Shown: positions 48,167 through 61,690 of the stretch, piece by piece
Numbering within the stretch: the first letter of the stretch is position 1
Layout of the letters: each line of letters begins with the position of its first letter
NCBI GenBank assembly: GCA_963693085.1
Contig: OY856413.1
Location: 102,932,801 to 102,996,800 of the forward strand
From: Alisma plantago-aquatica
Taxonomy: Eukaryota > Streptophyta > Magnoliopsida > Alismatales > Alismataceae
Direction: 5' to 3'
Length of the DNA stretch: 64,000 nucleotides
Notes under the pieces: model-generated
What the model was told of the DNA's origin: nothing
What the model saw: the letters and a program-made list of their open reading frames with translations, nothing else
The model's database searches: none
Translations under genes and position numbers: made by a program

Positions 48167-50660
48167 ATGGATCGATCATGGATGTCTAAACCAAATCTCT
48201 ATACTCTGAAGAATATTAATTGTATCGATGAGTTTTTAAGATTTGTAGAGGAACATAGAAAACAACCTGGAGATAGGTTCTATTACGCCTGTAGGAACAG
48301 TAGCAACAACCTAAAAGTTCACACTATTGACACAATCAAAGATCATGTTATGTAAATAGAATTGTACAGGGATATACATAATGATACTGACATGGACAGA
48401 TTCCTAGTATGATATAAATAAATGTTGGTAGTGGTAGATGTGTCCAAGAAGAAATGGTTGACAATGTTGATGAGAACGAATCAATTCCAACAAACATGGT
48501 TGATGTGATGCTAGATAGTTGCGGGGGTAAATGTTACATACCCACCTTTGTTATTTAGAAACATTTTGTATAATGCTGAGAAATCATTGTATTTAGGTTG
48601 TACTAAGTTTACAAAGTTGGGTGCTGTGTTGAGATTGTATACTCTGAAGGCTAACAATAGATGGAGTGATAAAAGCTTCACTTCTTTGTTGTCTTTGCTG
48701 AAAGAAGTTCTCCCTAAAGGCAATGAGCTTCCAATCTTAATATATGAAAAAATGATGTTCTTCCCAATAGGAATGGAGGCTAAGAAGATACATGTATGCC
48801 CGAATGACTGTGTGCTATTTCAAAAAGACTAATATCAATCTTAAAGAATGTCTGAAATGTGAAGTGTCTAGGTATAAAAGGATGACATCGGGTAAGATCA
48901 AAATTGAGTCTCCTGCCAAGGTGTTGTGGTATATGCCTTTAATATCCCGGTTTCAATGATTGTTTTATAATATCATATATTCACAAAACTTATCTTGGCA
49001 TGATTAGGTAAAGAAAAACAATGATGCTATGTTATGACATGCATCTGATTTTTTAGATATGGTAGAAGATTGATTTATTATATTCTGAATTTGGCAAAGA
49101 AGCCAGGAATTTAAGACTTGGTCTATGTACTGACGGGTTGAATCCATATGGAACATTAAGAAACCAACATGGTACTTGGCCTATTATGATTGTTGTATAC
49201 AATCTTCCTTCGAGGTTATGTACGAATTATAAATATGTCATTTTTCGTTGTTGATATGAGGCCCCAAATAGCATGGCAATGATATTGATATTTACCTAGA
49301 ACCTTTGGTTGATGACCTAAAGAAACTATGGAGAGAAGGTGTGATGAGTTATGATATAATTTGCACAGAGGGATGTTTAATTTATGTGTTATGTTGTTTT
49401 GCACTATTAATGACTTTCTTTCTTATGAGAACTTGTCTGGATACTATGTCAAAGGAACCAAGGCATTTCCTATATGTGAGGAAAATATGTATTCTATCAG
49501 ACTAAAACATGGTGTTAAGACTGTATATCTTGGTTGTCGAAGGTTTTCGCTAAAGGTAACAGAGTGCCCCTAAACCTATGTTAGGTGAGGATGTTTATGC
49601 AATAGTAAAGAACATTGTAAATCATTTTGGTAAGAGACTGTGTACTACTCCCACAAGTGAAAAGTCTTTATTCAAAAAAGGTCCATATTCTAGGGTCTTC
49701 CTTATTGGAGTTCTACTATAGTTTGACATTGTATCACTGTCCTGCATGTTGAGAAACATGTTTGTGGTAGCATTCTTATCACTATGTTGAATATACCCGA
49801 TAAGACTAAAGATGACATCAAATCTAGAATGGACCTACATGAAATGGGTATAAGGAAAGAATTAATAGACGAAGTTACCTAAGGTCACCGCACATATCTA
49901 CCTCCTTCTTGTTATACCTTTTCTATAAAGGAGAAGAGAACTTTTTGTGATTGCTTACGTAATGTTAAGGTAAAACAGGGATACACAACCAATATTCATA
50001 GAGTGGTATCAATGAAGCATCTAAATTTGATAGGTTTTAACTCTCGTGATTGTCACTCTTGAATGCAACATATATTGTCTATGGCTATTTCATCTATCCT
50101 TCCTAAGCATGTAAGGTTTGCAATCAACACGCTTTGCTTCTTATTCAATACTATGTAAAAAAGTAATTGATTTTGAGATTCTAGATTAGTTGCAAATAGA
50201 AGTGGTTGTTGCCCTGTGTCAACTTAAGCAATATTCCCCCCCTACATTCTTTCATATAATGGTACATCTAGTTATCCATTTGACTATGGAAGTGAAAACA
50301 TTGCATGCCATTTATTGCATTGGATGTATCCTTTTAAGAGGTACATGAGTGTTTTTAAAGGTGATGGTAGGAACCTTTGTCTCTCCAAAGGGAGTATAAT
50401 TGAGGCTTATATTTCTAGGTAGGTTATGGATTTTTTCAATAACTTTTTTGTGTAAAAAAAAACTCATGTTAATATTGTGAACCCTAATGTTTATTTCGGA
50501 AAAGGTATTTTGGGAGAATGATGGATAAATGTTAGTCATAAGCAGTGGGAACAAGAACACTTGTATATGTTACACAACATTGACAATGTGGGTATCTATA
50601 TCACGAAACACACCATCAAGCTCAAGACAAGTTATCCCTGACCTAGTTCAATGTGGCGTG
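48167..50660 (+). pseudogene. CACTA transposase relic (TNP2/Transposase_21, DUF4218)
   Basis: Starts MDRSWMSKP with EEHRKQPGDRFYYACRNSSN, the transposase-associated domain; one or more of its zinc-type cysteines are replaced by serine. Pieces at 48548-48832 (SLYLGCTKFTKLGAVLRLY, then NELPILIYE and CPNDCVLFQKD), about 49100-49240 (LGLCTDGLNPYGTLRNQHGT then WPIMIVVYNLP) and 49290-49570 (LEPLVDDLKKLWREGV, then SIRLKHGVKTVYLGCRRF) are the TNP2 catalytic region. From about 49995 a DUF4218 section follows (MKHLNLIGFNSRDCHS, ILPKHVRFAINTLCF). At least ten frameshifts or stops break it. Order and spacing match autonomous CACTA elements. Confidence 0.85.
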
Positions 50661-52297
50661 CTATAGAGCATAAGTGAACATTAATTAGGTGGTTTGCAAA
50701 TAAAATATTCAATCTTTTGGTAAGATATGCCCATATAGCCAAGCATATGATGATTTATGTGGCATATACCATAAATGATTTGATTAATACTCATAAAGGG
50801 AAGCTTCCGATTCATTATGTTTCACTCAGTTATGAGACAATGAGGAAATATTATGAATGTCTAAAGAATGACAATACTTAGTGATGTTTGTCTTCAAGTT
50901 TAAGAGTTGGAGAATGAGATCATACGAATGATGCGAGTATGTACATTCTTATAATGTCCCTAATTGTTTGTTACTGTGGAAGGTAGATAGACACCAATAA
51001 CACATAACTCTACAGTGTGAGTTGGTTGATGACATAATTTCATTAGTCATGATATGGCAATATCAAACCAATCACATAGATACATGTTAGGGAATAGTTT
51101 ATCAGACAGACCCACGTTGAGTAGTGACACATGGAAACCATCATTGGTGGTCATAGTCACCTCTCATAGTGAAGGTGGTGATTGTGATTCTTATACCATT
51201 GCTTTGACATCATCAAACGCTGTGTTGAAGCATGGGTTGTCATAAAGGTGATGATTGGGTGACTTTGACACATGGGAATAGACTGTGAGTGATAGATATG
51301 GGATTTGTTCCTCCTACTAGAGATTGATATACTCACCACATGATAAGCGAGACTAAGAAATGCATGTGCATGCACATGAGAATCAATATACGATATTGAG
51401 GTCACATTATCTCAGGAAGTCTATTATTGGTTCAAGGGACATGGACTGAATGTTGAGAGGATGATTATCGATGACTCAAGTTCATCATGAATATAAGAGA
51501 CAAAAGAATTATACAATCACTAAAACATCGTACACAAATTGTAGGTTGAAGTTGTTCTCTAACTTTCCAATCACTTGGGTAGCAATGATGTGTGACTAGG
51601 CACCACTCTTTGCTTGTGATGTCATTAGAAAGTTCTAGACATTCACTTTCAATGTGATATGGGACCTATAGGTTCACACACAAAGGAACTGATCTAGAAG
51701 AGAAGTTTAATCTTGAATGATTACTTGATTGATTACTAAAGTGTTTAGATATCCAATTCACACAACATTGGTTGACTGGACAGCTAAACGACCATCTCAC
51801 AGGGAGACATGACTATTGGGTGCACTAGACAAGTGTTTCAATTGTTGATATGGTCGTTTGGGTTGTCTAGAAGATCAGAGATAGAATTGGATAAGTTTTT
51901 CCCAAACTGAGGTATGAACTAACCGATTCATTCTGATGAATTGATCGATTCAGATCGTCTCACTAGATGATCATTTGGGTGAGCAAGACGGGCATCTTGC
52001 CTGTGTGAGACGGATCAGTTGGGGTTGAACGAAGGTTCTGGAACTTGTTCAGATTGTTTCAATTGCACATTACTTGTAGTGCAAGGAATTAATGTATGAC
52101 ATTAATTGGAAATGATTTTTCCAATTTGATACTTGATTTGGAAATTTCCAGACAACTGTCTGGTAGTACGAGACGACCATCTGGACTTTGAGATGACCGT
52201 TTGGTGTCTTGTAGGTTGTCAAAATTCAAGATCTTATGGTCCCTTCCACTCCCGCAGAGATCTCAGACAGATTGGGAACCCTAACCCAAACCCCGCC

Positions 52298-52305
52298 TAT
52301 AAATA
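52298..52305 (+). promoter_or_regulatory. TATA box of Copia-2 LTR
   Basis: TATAAATA within CCGCCTATAAATAGAGGGG, aligned with the Copia-1 TATATATA. It is the best-formed promoter motif of this family in the window. Confidence 0.7.
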
Positions 52306-55058
52306 GAGGGGTACTGGGGGATTCCTAGAACACAACACAACAACATCAAATGAGAATCACTTACTTTGACAATTGTTTTTGTCTCTGGTTGTGATAACCA
52401 AGAGAGCCCAAGTATGTCCTACCCGATAAGTGAGGGATAGCTGCAGGAGAGGACAACTAATGATCCTGGTTGGTGGGAGAGCAAGTTCGTGACTAGTACA
52501 ACAAAAGGAGGGGCAAATCCTTCCTGTCTGTTCTAGTTGAATGACAGAAGTTTTAGTTGGTTTGTGTCGACTACTCTAAAGGTAGAAGTCCTTTGGCTGC
52601 TTCTAGGAGAACAACTACAGCCTACAGTATGTGGTTAGACCACATGAGTTGCTACAAAAGTTGTCTTGTTCATCATTCGTGGTGAAGACCAGGAGCTGCA
52701 CAACCACCGTCCAAGAGCAACTACTTGACAATTGCATTGAAGTGAGTTGTTGTCACTGGACTTAGTCCAGGATAGGTATAACTCGTTAAACAATCCTTCC
52801 TATTTCATAGTAGTTGACTTGATATTTTTGTGATTGTGGAAACACATCACATTATCACACAGATAACGAGGTGTTACGCGAAAACGTGCGGAAAACACCA
52901 TAACCACATATTATCAAAAACACGGGTTAATTAAAGCCGATTGCGGAAAACTGATAAACTGTGAAACTATTACTTTCCATTCCTCATCCTGCACAGAAAC
53001 ATGTCATATAAATATGTACATACATAAGATCTGACATGTGTCCACAGCTCAGGAATAGCTGTTCACCCATCACATGAGTTCACCACCTGTTCATATATAC
53101 ATAAAGGCCCACATCCGGCCAATAGCAGGATATACAGATATCATCAAACGATCTTCGTGAAACATCGTCAAAACACTGCCAAGGACCTGAGAGTACAGGG
53201 ATGACTCTAGACTCTACTACAAAACATCCAAAACAGCAGCATGTCCCTCGCTTGCCTTCTACTTCTCCTCAAGTTGCTCGTCCGCAACACTACAACCACA
53301 ACCACGCCTACCTCCACCACCTAAAAAGGGTGTAAACCAGCGGAGTGAGACAATTGAACAATTGTCCCAGTGGGAAACATAGCTCCCCACTGCAACCATA
53401 GAACCTCAGCAAGAGAAACTATAACAGCAATTATAACATGAGCAGATATATCAGAAGCAGTTATATATATATATATATAGCAAGATCATTCTTACCGGCA
53501 AGCATACCAGCTGTACTAAAGCGTAAAACCAGATGTCTTTCAAAGGAACATGACTATCAAGATGAGATATATTAACATGTAACAGGATTATTAGAACAGG
53601 GTATAATGCCATATAACCTGACTATCAAGATAAGGTAGATTACCACATGACCTGCAAGGTATAACGGAATATTACACAAACAAGGCCTCAACCAATGTTT
53701 CGTATTTGATATGACTAGTAAATACTAAATGGATGTATTACATTTTATTATGCCCTGAGGATTTGAACCGTACCGTTCAAATCCAACCTTCGGTTACGAA
53801 ACCCAAGACGGTGCCATACAAGGTCAATGGAAGAGCCGGACTCCACGACCTCCCACCTCATGGTCAGTACATGAGTACAACACAAGCAGGACCGCAGTCA
53901 CATGCTGAAGTGGTCTAAGCCACAGGGTTAGCTCCATAGGCTACCCATTCTCTAGCCCGCCTTGGTACAGGTCACGGCGCTAGTAAAACTGAGCCACGGG
54001 CCTGATCACCGTGCTCTGAGCCATGAAAGCATTCATGCTCCATACATCACATATCCTGAGCCATGGGCCTGTTCACCATGCTCTACACACATATCTGAGT
54101 CTGCAACCGAAGTTACACTCTTACCTCCTCATTTTCAGGCTAGGAGCAACCTACACATATTCAACAATATGCGCTTCCAGGTTAACCCGTAGGAAAACCT
54201 GTTTCACCATCACCAAGTCCTGACGATGATGGATCTATGGCCAGGGCAAACTACATGATATATTTCACTGTGATTAATTAGTATCTTTTAGATGGATTGC
54301 AGGATTCAACCAAGTTGTATAACATGTAAGATATAACAGAAAGTAAAGAACATTATATTATGATCTATTCATATCAACCTGATCCATCTTAAGGATCCAA
54401 CATCACATGTTATCACTTGGCCTCTTGCCAACCATCCAGATACATCTCAAGGATCATCACATACCACGGGGTCTCAATCCTCTCATCATGTACTGTCACT
54501 GCTTCTTAAGGCTCACATCATCATCATGGGACCAACACATCACATACACAATCTTATAGGGCAATTATCAAAGTAATGATACTCATTACATATGTCACAT
54601 AGCCCCTTTTTGGCTAAGTCATCACCTGCAAGGTTAAGGTATGCAATAATGGTAGGTTCAACAATTCCAGATAATCAAATTACCAATATTACACTTATTC
54701 GGTAACCAAGTATAGTAATTACATCATTATCAACCATACTGATGCTTACCCTAAGTCTCAGGATTATACAAACAATCAAGGCATATGGAGATCATGTTGA
54801 GTATACAGAATCAACACTGTTATTAACAAGGTCATTATTATGTCATCAACTATTGTCATCTTTATCATGAAGCAACTTTTAACGTAACTGTCACTTAGCA
54901 TCTTTATGACAATCATAATTATAATAAAACAAACTACTAGTGTAACTATCATCATCCCCACAAACATTACTAATTAAGCATAAAGGTCACATCATGCACC
55001 TAATACATTAGGGCTAACATCATTGTTACTATCATTAGTATCCTATTTATTTGCGAGG

Positions 55059-55062
<4 letters not shown>

Positions 55063-55100
<38 letters not shown>
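55063..55100. repeat. (AT)19 microsatellite
   Basis: A pure AT dinucleotide run of 38 bp within the solo LTR. A shorter run lies at about 53461-53479. Confidence 0.9.
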
Positions 55101-55102
<2 letters not shown>

Positions 55103-55213
55103 ATGATATCACAAACGCTACCATTGTTTATTTCCATCACATATGAGACCGTCACCAAAGGAACCTCATTCCCTCACTAAAGTTTCACAACCCTCACATA
55201 ACACTTATCAAGA

Positions 55214-56470
55214 CCTATCGTCCAACATGGTATCGTCCACCACACCAACCCTATCGGCCAACACACTACTAACCCTATCGGTCACCACACTACTAACCCT
55301 ATCGGTCAACACACTACTAACCCTATCGGCCAACACAAGGAGAGGTATCGCCCAACATGGCTATAGGCCATAGGTCTATCGGCCAAAGGGCACATAGCCT
55401 ATCATCCAACTCAAAGATATCCATGACGCCCAACATGAGAAAGGGTATCGTCCAACTCCAAGAGCACTAACCGAAACACAAGGGACATCACTATGTCTCC
55501 CATCCTATCGGCCAACCAAACCCTAGCTCACTCTATCGCCCATTCATGGGCAAGGGTATCGACCAACTTCAAGGGCTCAACATCTCGTCCACCAAGGTGT
55601 CATGTCGGCCACCAAAGAGGGCACCATGTCGCCCAACATGGTCACCATGTCGGCCAACACTCAAGCTAGGTCAACCTATCGACCTCCAACTCAAAGAACC
55701 CAAACCCTAAAGCATCATATCGGCCAACACAAAGAACAAAGGTGTTGCTCAACCCAAGGACACTCATATCGTTCAACTTAGGGGCAAGTGTGTCGCCCAA
55801 CACACTCACAAGGAAGGGGGGGGTATCGCCCAATCCTAGGTCACCTTCAACCTCCAACTCAAAGAAGCCCCAAACCCTAGAAAGCAAGGTACACAAAGGA
55901 ACCCTAAACCCTAAGGGAGATGTCGGCCACCAAGGTACACTAGCAAGGTACAAAAGCAAGGAGCTAAGCTAAACTACTACATGCATAAGATCAAGCAAGA
56001 GGTAAAGGAGTTAGGGTTAGAAGCTATGCAACCCGCCTTAAGCTCCAAGCTCTAAAGCACTCCAGGGTCCAAAGCTATCGTCCACCAAGCTGCTCCAGGA
56101 GGGTGTATCGGCCACCACTTCAGCTCCAAGGGAGTGTATCGGCCAACACAAGCAAGATGGAGAGGGATATCGTGCACTCCAGGTGGAAGAGAGACCAAAA
56201 GACCAAAGGAGACTAAGGCAAGAAGAAAAACTGCCTATATAGGAAGAAGGGGAGGAGAAACCAAGGTACATCCATGCTATGTGTCGCCCACCCAAGGGAC
56301 ACTTGTCCTAGGGTTCCAGCCAACACACTAGCAAGGCATGGGACACTTGTCCAAAACATGCACCAAGGGTCCACCACACCAGACCAAGCATCTTGGGTGA
56401 CACAGGCAGCAGCTCTGCTGGGCGACACACCAGCCTGCTGGGCGACACAAAGCAGGTCTTGGCCGACACA
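55214..56470. repeat. Dispersed TATCGNCCAAC array
   Basis: More than twenty copies of TATCGGCCAAC, TATCGTCCAAC, TATCGCCCAAC or close variants (also TGTCGGCCAAC), spaced about 15-60 bp. They include three near-perfect 24-bp tandem units at 55251-55274, 55275-55298 and 55299-55322, each CTATCGGYCAMC plus ACACTACTAACC. Near 56420-56470 the complementary sense (GGGCGACACA) appears. The repeat-derived frames here are incidental. Confidence 0.85.
56236..56242 (-). promoter_or_regulatory. TATA-like box in the 3.9-kb LTR
   Basis: The minus strand reads TTCCTATATAGGCAG, about 0.54 kb from the LTR start in its own direction and upstream of most of the TATCGNCCAAC array. Confidence 0.45.
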
Positions 56471-56846
56471 AGGCTCAAGCAAGCCCAAACAAGGAACTCC
56501 AAGGCCCAAACAAGCTCAACTCAGGCCCAAAGGACTCAAACAACAAGCCCAAGCCTTCCTCTCAGTCCTAGAGGAAGCAAAGAGGGGAAAACATCTCAAA
56601 AGATGGCAAACTTGCACACAAAACCCTGCACTTGGGTTATTTGCAAGTAGCCCCTCGAACTCTCAACAAATCTCAACAAAACCCTAATCACCACTAAGGG
56701 TGATTAGCAAGCATCAAACCACTAAGGTTAAGCAAAACAAACAAGGTAAACCCTAAACGTAGGTCAGGGTCCTTACAGTGATGGGAATACATATAAATAA
56801 AATTTGTGTTTCCGCTACTATACTCTGTGTCTGTATTTCCTAATAG

Positions 56847-56858
56847 TGGTATCAAAGC
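56847..56858 (+). promoter_or_regulatory. Primer-binding site of Copia-2
   Basis: TGGTATCAAAGC, one mismatch from the initiator-Met site, one base after the LTR end. The following CCACGTCAA and GATTTAGGATAATCGATATGAT match the Copia-1 leader start. Confidence 0.85.
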
Positions 56859-56989
56859 CACGTCAATTTACTATGATTTAGGATAATCGATATGATTGGA
56901 TTTTGGTTCAATCATTTATTTATTGCATACAAATGTGAATATTTAAACTATCTCATATGCGTATCCGATCAAAGACCACATAATCCTAA

Positions 56990-58392
<1,403 letters not shown>

Positions 58393-59254
58393 ATGGCAAC
58401 AAACAACAATCACTTTTCTTTGTGATCGATCCTTGAGAAGGACAAGATTTATGAGAATAACTTCCACGACTGGTTCAGGACGCTAAGAATTGTTCTCACA
58501 TAAGAGCGAAAGCTCTTTGTCCTGGAGATGCCAGAACTAGGGGAACTACCTCAGGATGCGCCAAGGGCTGATAAGGATGCTTATAAAAGCATATTGAAGA
58601 TGTCATAGATGTCAAGTGTATGATGCTATGTGCCATAAACTATGAACTACAGAGGTAGCATGAAAACATGGATGTGATTGAGATGGTCACACATCTCAAG
58701 AACATGTATCAAGATCTAGCAAGACATGAGATATATAATGTCTCTAAGGCACTGTTCAAATGTAAGGAGACCCAGTAGGTCCTCATATGCTCAAGCGGAT
58801 TGGGTATATGGAGAACCTACCTAGACTGGGATTCCCCTTGGGTCAAGATTTGGCCACTAATGTGATTCTACTATCTCTGCCAGAATCTTACAGTCAGTTT
58901 GCATTGAACTACAACATGAAAAACTTTGATAAAACGTTGATAGAGTGGTCAGGCATGTTGAGAATAGCTGAGACATAGATGAAGAAAGACAAGCCCAAGT
59001 CTGCAATCATGATAAAAAAGACAAAGGGGAAGTCTAAAGGCAAAGGCACAGTTGAAAAAGGTTCCAAAGTTGGACAGAAGTCTAAATCTTTAGATCTCAA
59101 AGAAAAGGGTGGAGTGAAGAAAATAAGAGGAGATTGTCACCACTGTCACCAGCTAGGACATTGGAAAGGAAATTACCTCATCTGGTTAGAGGAATTAAAG
59201 AAGAAGAAGAAAGGCATTGAGGCCTCCACTTTAGACATGAACATTATAAGATAA
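58393..59254 (+). pseudogene. Copia-2 gag (UBN2 type) with damaged zinc knuckle
   Basis: From MATNNNHFSL, about 287 codons with few disruptions: DWFRTLRIVLT, then a stop, KLFVLEMPELGELPQDAP, NYELQR, VIEMVTHLKNMYQDLARHE, a stop near 58773, then the intact stretch 58787-58978 (MLKRIGYMENLPRLGFPLGQ, SLPESYSQFALNYNMKNFDK) and 58979-59254. The C-terminal part is lysine-rich and holds CHHCHQLGHWKGN, a CCHC knuckle whose final cysteine is asparagine. This is the best-kept gag in the window. The capsid part matches the UBN2 family of plant copia gags. Confidence 0.85.
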
Positions 59255-61690
59255 ATTTGATTACTTCTTCGATTTAGTATGTGATACCAAACATATATCT
59301 GGCATACTTGATGTGCAGGATCTAATAAGAAGTAAAACCCTTTATGGAAGGACAAAGATGGACAACCCAAAGAAAGAGTTGCGGAAGCTTTGGTCTAAAT
59401 ATAAATTTATCTTAACCCAATGGGCATATAATAGAGTTACTAGAACTGCTATTTCATTAAGCCATCAAATGGTAACATTTACTTTAAAGCATATTGTATG
59501 ACAAGGATGATTAATCAATAAAGTGAGATATTAATGTTTCTATGAACTTGCATGGCAATCGCCAAACATCTCAATGGTCTTTCTAAAAAAGATTTTTAAG
59601 TTGGATGTTTATAACATTAATACTAAAAGAATGTAATTGATAACTCAAGACTATTGTTAGCATAAGTCATATTGCACGTATATATAAGAGATGCATGTCT
59701 AGAATACATGTTGATGTTAATCTAGATTTCCTTGGTTATAGAACATAAGGAAACATGCAATGCCTTATTTACACACAATATGACATGACATCCTTCACTA
59801 TATTTTGTGGGGGATAAGATTTCCATCAGACCTCCTACATATGATGTATGAAGATCTTAGGGAATTGAATGCTATAGATAATCACTTATACTTCATTTCA
59901 TTTACTGGTATTATGATGAGATATACCAAGTAAAAGGAAGAATTAATCTCTTGAAGTGTTCAAGGAGATTATAAATGAAGTATGACTTTGATGAAACTAT
60001 TAAGAAACATTGATGAGATCAAATGTTAAAATACTTTACATCAATACCATGAGTACCTTTAGCAAAGAACTGTGATAATGTATCACAAGTCAAATCCATC
60101 TGAACATAATGATGTGTCAGAATGAAGGAATGATACCATGATGAGTCATGATATAATTATTAATTAATATAATCTTCTTATGCCCTTATAAATATATACC
60201 TATCACTAAAACATGTACCATATGGTTTATAAAGATATCATAAATGATATGATTTGGGAATGTCCCAATACATCTAAGGGATTGAAATCTGCAGTGAGAA
60301 AGAAGTTTGTTGAGAAGGTTTATCTAAAGCCATGATTGTTGAATATTACTATTAATCTCAATCTAATAACAAAATTATTTTGTTGATAGGATAATTAAGA
60401 TCCTAAAGAATAAGTGGGAGTAAAAGTAAAACTCAAAATGTTTGATACAACAAAAGGGTACAATGAGAACCATGAGAATCAAAAATTATTGTGGAATCTC
60501 AGATTCAGTATGTAATACAAAATAAAATTGTTCTAATAGAACATCTGAGATTGTATGATTGTGAATCCAATGATTCATATGGGCTGTTCATAACAGGATG
60601 AGCCAACTAGTCAGCCAGTAGCTATTTCTGAGTATTATGGGATCCAAGTAAGCTAACAAGGTAGGGCCTTGATAGTGCCGCCTAAAGGGGTAATACCTAA
60701 AGGGTACAATAGGATTTTGTAGCAAAGACTTACATGGATAACATAAAAGGACATATTGGTCAAATAATAATTTAAAATCAGTTCAAGTTGTTGAACATTA
60801 TAGAAATTCCTTTAACAATTGTCATGCTTGTTGTTGTAGTTAAATAAGACTAAGAGATTTAGCATATAAAGATAGAAACCGAATTCCTAAGGGAATACAT
60901 TAGAGGATGTGTACATGACACAACCTAAAAATGTTTCCTAACTTCAAGGAATGTAAATAAAGTCTATAAACTACAAAGTTTAACCTAGGATTGCAACAAG
61001 CAACTCATAGATGGAATCTTTTGACTTGACAAGATAGTCAAAGAGTTTGACTTGAATCAGGATAACTAATGAAATATGTGGTTACAAAGATTTAGTGGGA
61101 GCATATATGAATACATATGATGAAGAATAACATCTCAATGGTATGCATATTGAGAACTGGCGTGGAAGAACACCTTGTATGAGATGAAACATCTTATGAG
61201 ATATGGAAAATGACCTATAAGATAGTTTTTGAATGTTTCACAATGGAAGTTTGAGCACATACAATAACAATATGTTGTAGGAGTCCAACATGAAAGATTC
61301 AATGAGAGAGAATCTAGATTAATCTCTCATGAACCATATATTCCAATTCTTATGAAGAATAGAAACAATACGATTAAGATGCCATATGGGTGTAGTAATC
61401 GATCTATCATGGATGCTATAAATGAACTTATCCCATATAATTTTGTATGTATCAGACATGACAAGATTATATTATTTTCAATAAGGGTTATTGGAAAGTC
61501 ATTAAAGATATCCATTAATACTGGAGAAGTATCTAAGGATAGATTGCTAGTAATAAAGAAGGCAATAAAGGAAGAGTTGGATGCAAGGAGTTACATCAAT
61601 GCAAGCTTGCATAATGACAAAAGTGATCGCAAATTAAAATATGTTTGATTTAAAAGGAGAAGTGTTGATTAGTTGAAAAGGTTCCAAACT
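59255..61690 (+). pseudogene. Copia-2 pol relic, cut in RNase H
   Basis: The protease/linker part (59300-59640) includes IRSKTLYGRTKMDN and NINTKRM. The integrase core remnant is at about 59870-60100 (LEVFKEIINEV). RT text at about 60890-61110 includes NKVYKLQ and, in another frame, QQATHRWNLL (family KLLKSLYGLKQA.R.W). The last open stretch, 61352-61648, ends SYINASLHNDKSDRKLK, matching the RNase H start (GYTDASF..D.DDRKS). Coding homology stops about 40 bp later. Frames change repeatedly, so no domain is intact. Confidence 0.75.

Larger units (their letters stand above)
42524..50714 (+). mobile_element. CACTA (En/Spm-type) DNA transposon, 3' truncated
   Basis: It begins CACTACTACAAATATGACAT, a typical CACTA terminal inverted repeat, preceded by AAT (possible 3-bp target copy). 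Subterminal words such as TTGACGGTGTTA and AACCGTCACGGGTTG follow within 120 bp. The transposase relic is at 48167-50660. A 3.6-kb LTR is inserted at 42697-46284. No matching 3' terminus (TTTGTAGTAGTG) was found; Copia-2 begins at 50715 and none occurs after 61690, so the 3' end is outside the window or deleted. It sits inside LINE-e. Confidence 0.75.
52835..56777 (-). mobile_element. Solo LTR, about 3.9 kb, Gypsy-type
   Basis: GTGAT lies directly on both sides (52830-52834 and 56778-56782), a perfect 5-bp target duplication. The plus strand runs TGTGGAAACA...GGTCCTTACA, so on the minus strand it begins TGTAAGGACC and ends CCACA. Removing it restores alignment of Copia-2 with the Copia-1 LTR (TTGTGATGGGAATA against TTGTTCTGGGTATG). 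No PBS or coding region was seen. An alternative left edge at TGTTACGCG (52872) lacks a target duplication. It contains an AT run, a 24-bp tandem repeat, a dispersed TATCGNCCAAC array and a TATA box. Confidence 0.8.
50715..56845 (+). repeat. Copia-2 5' LTR, split by a solo LTR
   Basis: Starts TTTTGGTAAGATATGCCC (Copia-1 TGTTGGTATGTATGCCC) and ends CCTAATA before the PBS. The outer part, 50715-52834, follows the reverse complement of Copia-1's LTR block by block, for example the AAGGTAGATAGACA and CATGGGTTGTCATAAAGGTG landmarks. It includes a TATA box and the post-TATA motif CTACCCGATAAG. The last 63 bp resume at 56783, with TTTGTGTTTCCGCT matching Copia-1. Confidence 0.8.

Noticed and set aside
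55251..55340. CRISPR-like array
   Set aside because: Units are contiguous 24-bp tandem copies without unique spacers, inside plant LTR sequence.
55143..55373. Repeat protein with LTLSVNTLL-type units
   Set aside because: It mirrors the 24-bp tandem DNA repeat inside a solo LTR and is not supported by start context or length.
52872..56777. TGTTACGCG as left edge of the 3.9-kb solo LTR
   Set aside because: The flanks (CGAGG and GTGAT) do not match, whereas starting at 52835 gives a perfect GTGAT duplication and restores Copia-2 LTR alignment.
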